Source: Isoetes taiwanensis
Lineage: Eukaryota > Streptophyta > Lycopodiopsida > Isoetales > Isoetaceae
Length of the DNA: 64,000 nucleotides
NCBI GenBank assembly: GCA_021234155.1
Contig: JAJEKV010000024.1
Span: 16,951,030 to 17,015,029, forward strand
Reading direction: 5' to 3'
In this document: positions 59,115 through 64,000 of the stretch, piece by piece
Layout: each line of letters begins with the position of its first letter
Position numbering within the stretch: position 1 is the first letter of the stretch
Program-made: the position numbers and the translations under genes
Notes under the pieces: model-generated
Databases searched by the model: none
Told to the model about the DNA's origin: nothing
The model's input: the letters and a program-made list of their open reading frames with translations, nothing else

Positions 59115-60918
59115 AGTATGCTTCTTCCATTTAATAAATGCCAGTCTTATCAGGTTCTATCAACCAAAGGACGTTCTTAAAGAGCTCCAACATGCGAATA
59201 TCACATAAAATGGTTCATCGCGCAAAATGTATAATTATACGGCCATTTTGCTATAGTTTGCATATGATTCTGTTGTTGTAATTGTGTGAGGGTATGTCAA
59301 CAGTATCTATAGAGCGCGTGTTGTATTTCTTATTAGTTTGCACTTCCAACCTATGGTTTTGGCATGTGCACGCGCATGCATTGCACACAATGCATGCACA
59401 TAGTGCATGCATACCATGCATGCACATAGTGCATGCATACCATGCATGCATGCAATGCGTGCACTTTGCAATGCATGCACGCAGTGCATGCATACCATGC
59501 AATGCATGCATGTTGAGTCCCTTTAGTAAACACCATGCAAGGCACATTGCTTACTTTCTTTTGCAGCCATATAGGTATCTTCATATAAGAGATATACAAA
59601 ACTCATCTTCATGGTAAATTCGCAGATTAGTTTTTTTTGTATGGGAGCTAGAATTCACAAATCCTCATTTCATATAGATATAGCTTATTATGTGATACTG
59701 TGTTTATGCAGACAACAAGGTCCAACTATGTTCATGAGAATCTTATTGCTTTTGCTTGTATTTTAGTCCTTCAAAGAAGAACATAAGGATATACCTCTCA
59801 AACCCTAATTTGCAAGTCTCTTTCTCATGTGCATCCACTTGAAGAAAGCTTTGAAGTAAGTTTTGCCAAGTTGTATGATTGCATAGTTAGGATTTGTGTG
59901 TTGGGCAATGGTTATTCCACAGGAGATCAAAGTTGCAAGTTGTAATAAGCTAACTTGCTGCCAATGGACAAACTTATAGGATGTTTTGAAATGTAATTCC
60001 AATTTGTATCCTGAATACATAATAATGCATATTGGTATACATTTTATTATTATTTACACATTTGTTTGTCAATTTGTAATGTAAACGTAAGATTCATGGT
60101 TGTAATTATTATCTTTTATTTGTTCGTTTTATTGCTTGCTACAAGGTTGCCTTCGACTCTAAACATATTTCAATGGCCTGGGAGGCCATGGTATATTTCT
60201 AAGGTATTTGAGGCTGTAAGGCAATCTACCAAAGAAGAAGGTGTGCTCAACTAGGGATATTTACACTTCGTCCTACAACATACGGTATCCCATGTTCTTT
60301 ATTGTATTAACATTATTTCATATCCCATTACCCATTTTCCATGTAGTTCCATTGCGCTCATGTTACCACCCTTAGGCCCCGAAGGGACCAAAACTTTTTT
60401 TGGACCCATGCATAACCATAAACCGTCTTTTTTTTTTTTTGGTTTCGTACACATTTTGTACAACATTCACATATATTTCGTAAAACATTTATATTTATTC
60501 CATACAGATTATGTAGTTTATATTAATAATAATATATTAATATAGCACATCGAACCATTCAAAGGGGCATCAAACATATTAAGAAATTGAAGCATTAAAT
60601 TACCCCCCAAGTTGTTTTTGCTGATATTAGTGCAAGGTGTCCAACGGTTGGCGAGGAGCATCAAATACATACGCCAATATATGTGCACCGTACATGTGTA
60701 CACTGCACCTCACAACCTTTGGGTTAATTATGTACTTGAAACTGACAGTTAACTAAAACTTATTAAAAAATGAGTTGCGTCTAATGATGGTTGGGATCAT
60801 CCGAACAGATATCCAATGATCCGAGCCCTAGACCAAGCACCAGCTTTGCAGGTCTCATACTAGAGAATAAGGTAAGAAAGCGCCTCAGAATCAACTATAA
60901 TAAGAAAAAAATTATTAC
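59115..60918. other. AT-rich host DNA, no confident exon
   Basis: Upstream of the split host exon on the minus strand. It includes the GCATGC-rich repeat at 59364-59513 and otherwise nothing I can support. Confidence 0.4.
59364..59513. repeat. TGCATGC-rich low-complexity repeat
   Basis: About 150 bp are built from TGCATGCA, GTGCATGC and ACCATGC steps in alternating purine-pyrimidine order. The core TGCATGC is also the plant RY motif, but here it looks like simple repeat expansion. Confidence 0.85.
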
Positions 60919-61839
60919 CCAGAGACTTCAGGGTCACATATGGAGGCAACCCCAGCCTCTTAAACTGAGCCCGTAGCCAGTACCCAAGCCTCTGCATATC
61001 CAACGGCATGATGTTAGGATCCAACGACTTAACTATGGCAGGAAGAACTTTGATGTGCATGTCCATCATCCCAAAGTGCCTGAAACCAATAACAACAATC
61101 CTTACATGTACATTATGGCTTATATGCACGCATTTATCGATGTCTTAATTGCTGCACAGCTCAACTCCAATTTTATAAGTAGAGCATGATATTTTCTTAT
61201 TAATTCTTTATTGATGCAGTTCTTTAATACTTGTGAACCATGCAGATGACATCCACCTAGTTTATTGATGCCTATGCCAAGTCATAGAAGAATCATCTAA
61301 TAGAGGCTTTGATTGTCAAAGGCGAGATGAATATACAAAGTGTTGTTCCTACCTTGGGTAGATACTCTCCATGTAAATTACAGTTAATTAGGAGCCATGC
61401 TCATTTCTCTTTGTATTAAATAATTAATGGAAATATGACTTTCTTATGTCACTTATACGTGTGCAAATATTAATTGTGTAATTATATTTCTTTCACTGTA
61501 ATATCTTCACTTCAATTATGTTTTCTTGACTATACAATCATATGACACATATAAATGTGAATTGACTGTCAATTGTTTTCTTGCTGACCTCTACAAGATG
61601 CTAACATTATCAAAAGTCTTCTTGTTTGCTTGACATACTCCATTGTTTTCTTGCGATGCACAAACGCTGCAGCAGTAAGTGTAACTAATGTGTAGAGCCC
61701 TCCTCATATCATTGAAGGCCTTTCTGTATGGATCTGCTTGCTCATGTGTGACACGACATGTGTTCCTTTCTTTCAATTTCCTTATGCACTCAGATTTCAT
61801 ATAATCGAACTGTCGAAGGCGAATCTTGGTATCAGAATT
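60919..61839 (-). CDS. Two host exons, protein unrecognised
   Basis: Exon one (61639-61839) lies between TTGTGTTCAG and GGA|GTATGT and is exactly 67 codons, with R-L-R-Q-F-D-Y-M-K-S-E-C and F-N-D-M-R-R-A-L. Exon two (60919-61079) lies between TTGGTTTCAG and CTGG|GTAATA and encodes H-F-G-M-M-D-M-H-I-K-V-L-P, P-L-D-M-Q-R-L-G-Y-W-L-R-A-Q-F-K-R-L-G-L. Both are free of stops with good splice sites. Their phases do not match each other directly, so a further exon may lie in 61080-61638 or they belong to different transcripts. I do not recognise the protein. Confidence 0.5.
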
Positions 61840-62960
61840 CTGAACACAAACTGTTGACAAAGCTCAGACTGCAATAATATAAGCATTAGACCATACATTA
61901 GCACTTTGATATTAGCAAGCAAATGCATCCAATGTACTAATCTATACATTTGTACATTTGATGTACATTGGATGTACATATGACATACATCCAACTATTC
62001 AACTGACGTTTGTAATGTACATGTACATTGGATCAATCTAAAAATGTACATTGAATGTAGTATATAAAACTATTCAGCTTCATTACCCAAAAGTACATTT
62101 AAATATAGAAGGATGACATGTTAAGTGTAGGTAGATGTATGTGTAGATATAAATGGATTTACATTTAAAAAGTACCTAATGGCACATCATTGCAAGATCC
62201 TTAATGGTATATAAACAATATAACAAACATTGTGATGCAATACATGTCATGAAAACCATGTGCGTCCATTAATAGGTCAGTGGAAAACTGTACTGGAAGG
62301 TATAGAAGAAAATCATGAAAGAATTGAGAAGAAAACATAAGATTCCAATGAATATTGTTTCAATTGCAGATTCCAATGAGAATTGATATAATTGCAAGAG
62401 CAAACCTGTGAGATGTCAAGATATTATATTGCTTGTGTTCTTCTCTTCATGATATCTCTAATCTAATGCTTTTCCTTCCTCATTGTATTCCTGCATCTCC
62501 GTGACATCATCATTGATCAGATTAACAAGATGTATTCCGAACCTTCATGCAGATCAGAAATTGCATGCAAATCAAGAAGGTATGTAGTATCTCTGACAAC
62601 AAGGGGATACAATATCTCCAACATTATCCAAGCAGAATGTAGGAGCCTTCATTCCTAAACAACTCCACTCAACATCACTTGGGTTTTCATGAAGAAAATG
62701 AGCAATTAAGCTGTAAGAACAAAACTAAAAGCCTTTCATGGCTCTTAGCCATCTGACCTCTAACACAACTCAAAATTGACTGCATGCATAAAAGAAAGAA
62801 AGAATCAACATTATAAAAAAGCAAGTCATTAAAAGAATCATAAAAATCTTGCCAAATTCTCAACAATGCTATTCGCCATAAACAACCTGCAACAATGTGT
62901 GTTATTTTCTTGTTTGAGTCCAAATATAGTGAATGCTTATTTTTTTGGCCTCTACAGGAC
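61840..62960. other. AT-rich host DNA with TGTACA cluster
   Basis: Bases 61921-62060 hold many TGTACAT and GATGTACATTGG repeats. A possible acceptor GTTGCAG near 62887 on the minus strand precedes an open run, but I see no matching donor. Nothing else is supported. Confidence 0.4.
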
Positions 62961-63072
62961 CTAAAATTTTAAATAGCTACATCTCCATCTGTTACATAAA
63001 TATTGTAATATTATATCTAAAATTTTAAATAGCTACATCCCCATCTGTTACATACATATTGTAATGTTATAT
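62961..63072. repeat. Tandem duplication, two copies of 56 bp
   Basis: CTAAAATTTTAAATAGCTAC starts at 62961 and again at 63017, with two or three differences between the copies. Confidence 0.85.
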
Positions 63073-63159
63073 TTGCAGCAACAAATTTTACATGACCAAT
63101 AACCTCTTTCACCAAACACATTTAAGACTGTAAGGGATCTTGAAAATACTCACAGAAAC

Positions 63160-63940
63160 TCGAGGGAAGCTTGGGAATGTGTCTTTAAGTCTAGCCTTTT
63201 TTTACACCGGTTTCATAATGACAAGAGTCTTAAAATACTTGGGGAACTCGAGTATTAAATTTGGCCTTCTTTCACGCCATTTTAATAATGATAAGTCTTG
63301 AAATACTCAGAAAACTCGGGGGAAACTTGGAAACGTATTTTTACCAGGGCCTTCTTCACGCCATTTTTAACTAACACAATTTATGACTTAACACAACTTC
63401 CTCCATAGTGATTTGGAAAAGAAAAATGTTCGCGGCAGCCTTCTAACTCGAGGGAAACTTGGGAAAGTATTTTTACTAGGGCCTTCTTCATACCATTTTT
63501 AACTTAACGCAATTTTTGACTTAACACTACTTCCTCTATATTGATTTGGAAAAGAGAAATTTTCGCTGCAGCCTTCGAACTCGAGGGAAACTTGGGAAAG
63601 TATTTTTACTAGGGCCTTCTTCACACCATTTTTAAGTTAACACAACTTCCTCCATAGTGATTTGAAAAAGAGAAATGTTCGCGGCAACCTTCGAACTCGA
63701 CAGAAACTTGAAAAAGTATTTTAACTAGGGCCTTCTTCACACCATTTTTAACTTAACACAATTTTTGACTTAACACTACTTCCTCCATATTGATTTGGAA
63801 AAGAGAAATGTTTGCGGCAGCCTTCGAACTCAAGGGAAACTTGGGAAAGTATTTTTACTGGGGCCTTCTTCACACCATTTTTAACTTAACATAATTTCTG
63901 ACTTAACACAACTTCCTCCATAGTGATTTGGAAAAGAGAC
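63160..63940. repeat. Satellite-like tandem array, unit about 133 bp
   Basis: The phrase CTCGAGGGAAACTTGGGAAAG or close variants recurs near 63316, 63446, 63580, 63696 and 63829, followed each time by TATTTTTACTAGGGCCTTCTTCACACC-type sequence (given here only in part). Spacing is about 130, 134, 116 and 133 bases; the short unit has an internal deletion. Two more degenerate starts lie near 63169 and 63246. The array becomes more regular to the right and ends near 63940. Confidence 0.85.
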
Positions 63941-64000
63941 CGCCGCGATACATTTCTTGTATATATTAGTGAGTATATACTTTAAACATATTGAGTGTAT

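Noticed and set aside
59251-59617. Cys/His/Met-rich open frames on both strands
   Set aside because: They arise from the TGCATGC repeat, not from a protein gene.
63160-63940. CRISPR-like array
   Set aside because: Units of about 133 bp repeat along their whole length with no unique spacers, in a eukaryotic context; this is satellite DNA.

Overview
This window looks like repeat-dense nuclear DNA from a land plant with a large genome. It has no bacterial-style operons. It contains two plant-type LINEs, three Ty3/gypsy LTR retrotransposons (two primed by initiator tRNA-Met), intron-split exon fragments on the minus strand, and AT-rich non-coding DNA. I cannot name the species; a fern or another non-flowering plant would fit, but that is a guess.

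Layout. 1-645 is a decayed minus-strand gene fragment resembling Crypton/DUF3504 recombinases. 945-22700 is one old minus-strand LINE (LINE-A), cut first by LINE-B (2482-6427) and then by LTR element A (7749-20897). 22701-32365 is host DNA with tandem repeats, hairpins and several small minus-strand exons. 32366-45707 is LTR element C (plus strand, target duplication AATCA). 45713-47981 is host DNA with a tandemly duplicated exon. 47987-58916 is LTR element D (plus strand, target duplication AGATG), a Tat/Athila-like element sitting inside a host exon. 58917-64000 is host DNA with two further exons, simple repeats and a satellite array of roughly 133 bp units.

The main discovery is in elements A and C. 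Between the primer-binding site and gag, where Ty3/gypsy elements normally have only a short leader, both carry about 4 kb of accessory genes. The first accessory gene in each ends in a histone H3 fold. It is nearly complete in A (16801-17232) and decayed but recognisable in C (35627-35972). The second ends in a diverged H2A-like fold (15334-15549 in A; 37817-37965 in C). In each protein the histone fold follows a long N-terminal region and a charged linker. In C each accessory gene has its own TATA box, and each TATA box follows a pair of about 65 bp palindromes; A also has TATA boxes ahead of the genes. The same order in two diverged elements points to an old, inherited feature of a retrotransposon lineage that encodes its own H3 and H2A-like proteins.

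All mobile-element genes here carry frameshifts or stops. Some may be assembly errors: the LTR pairs differ in clustered short patches. The host exons are called from open frames and splice sites only, and I do not recognise their protein families.
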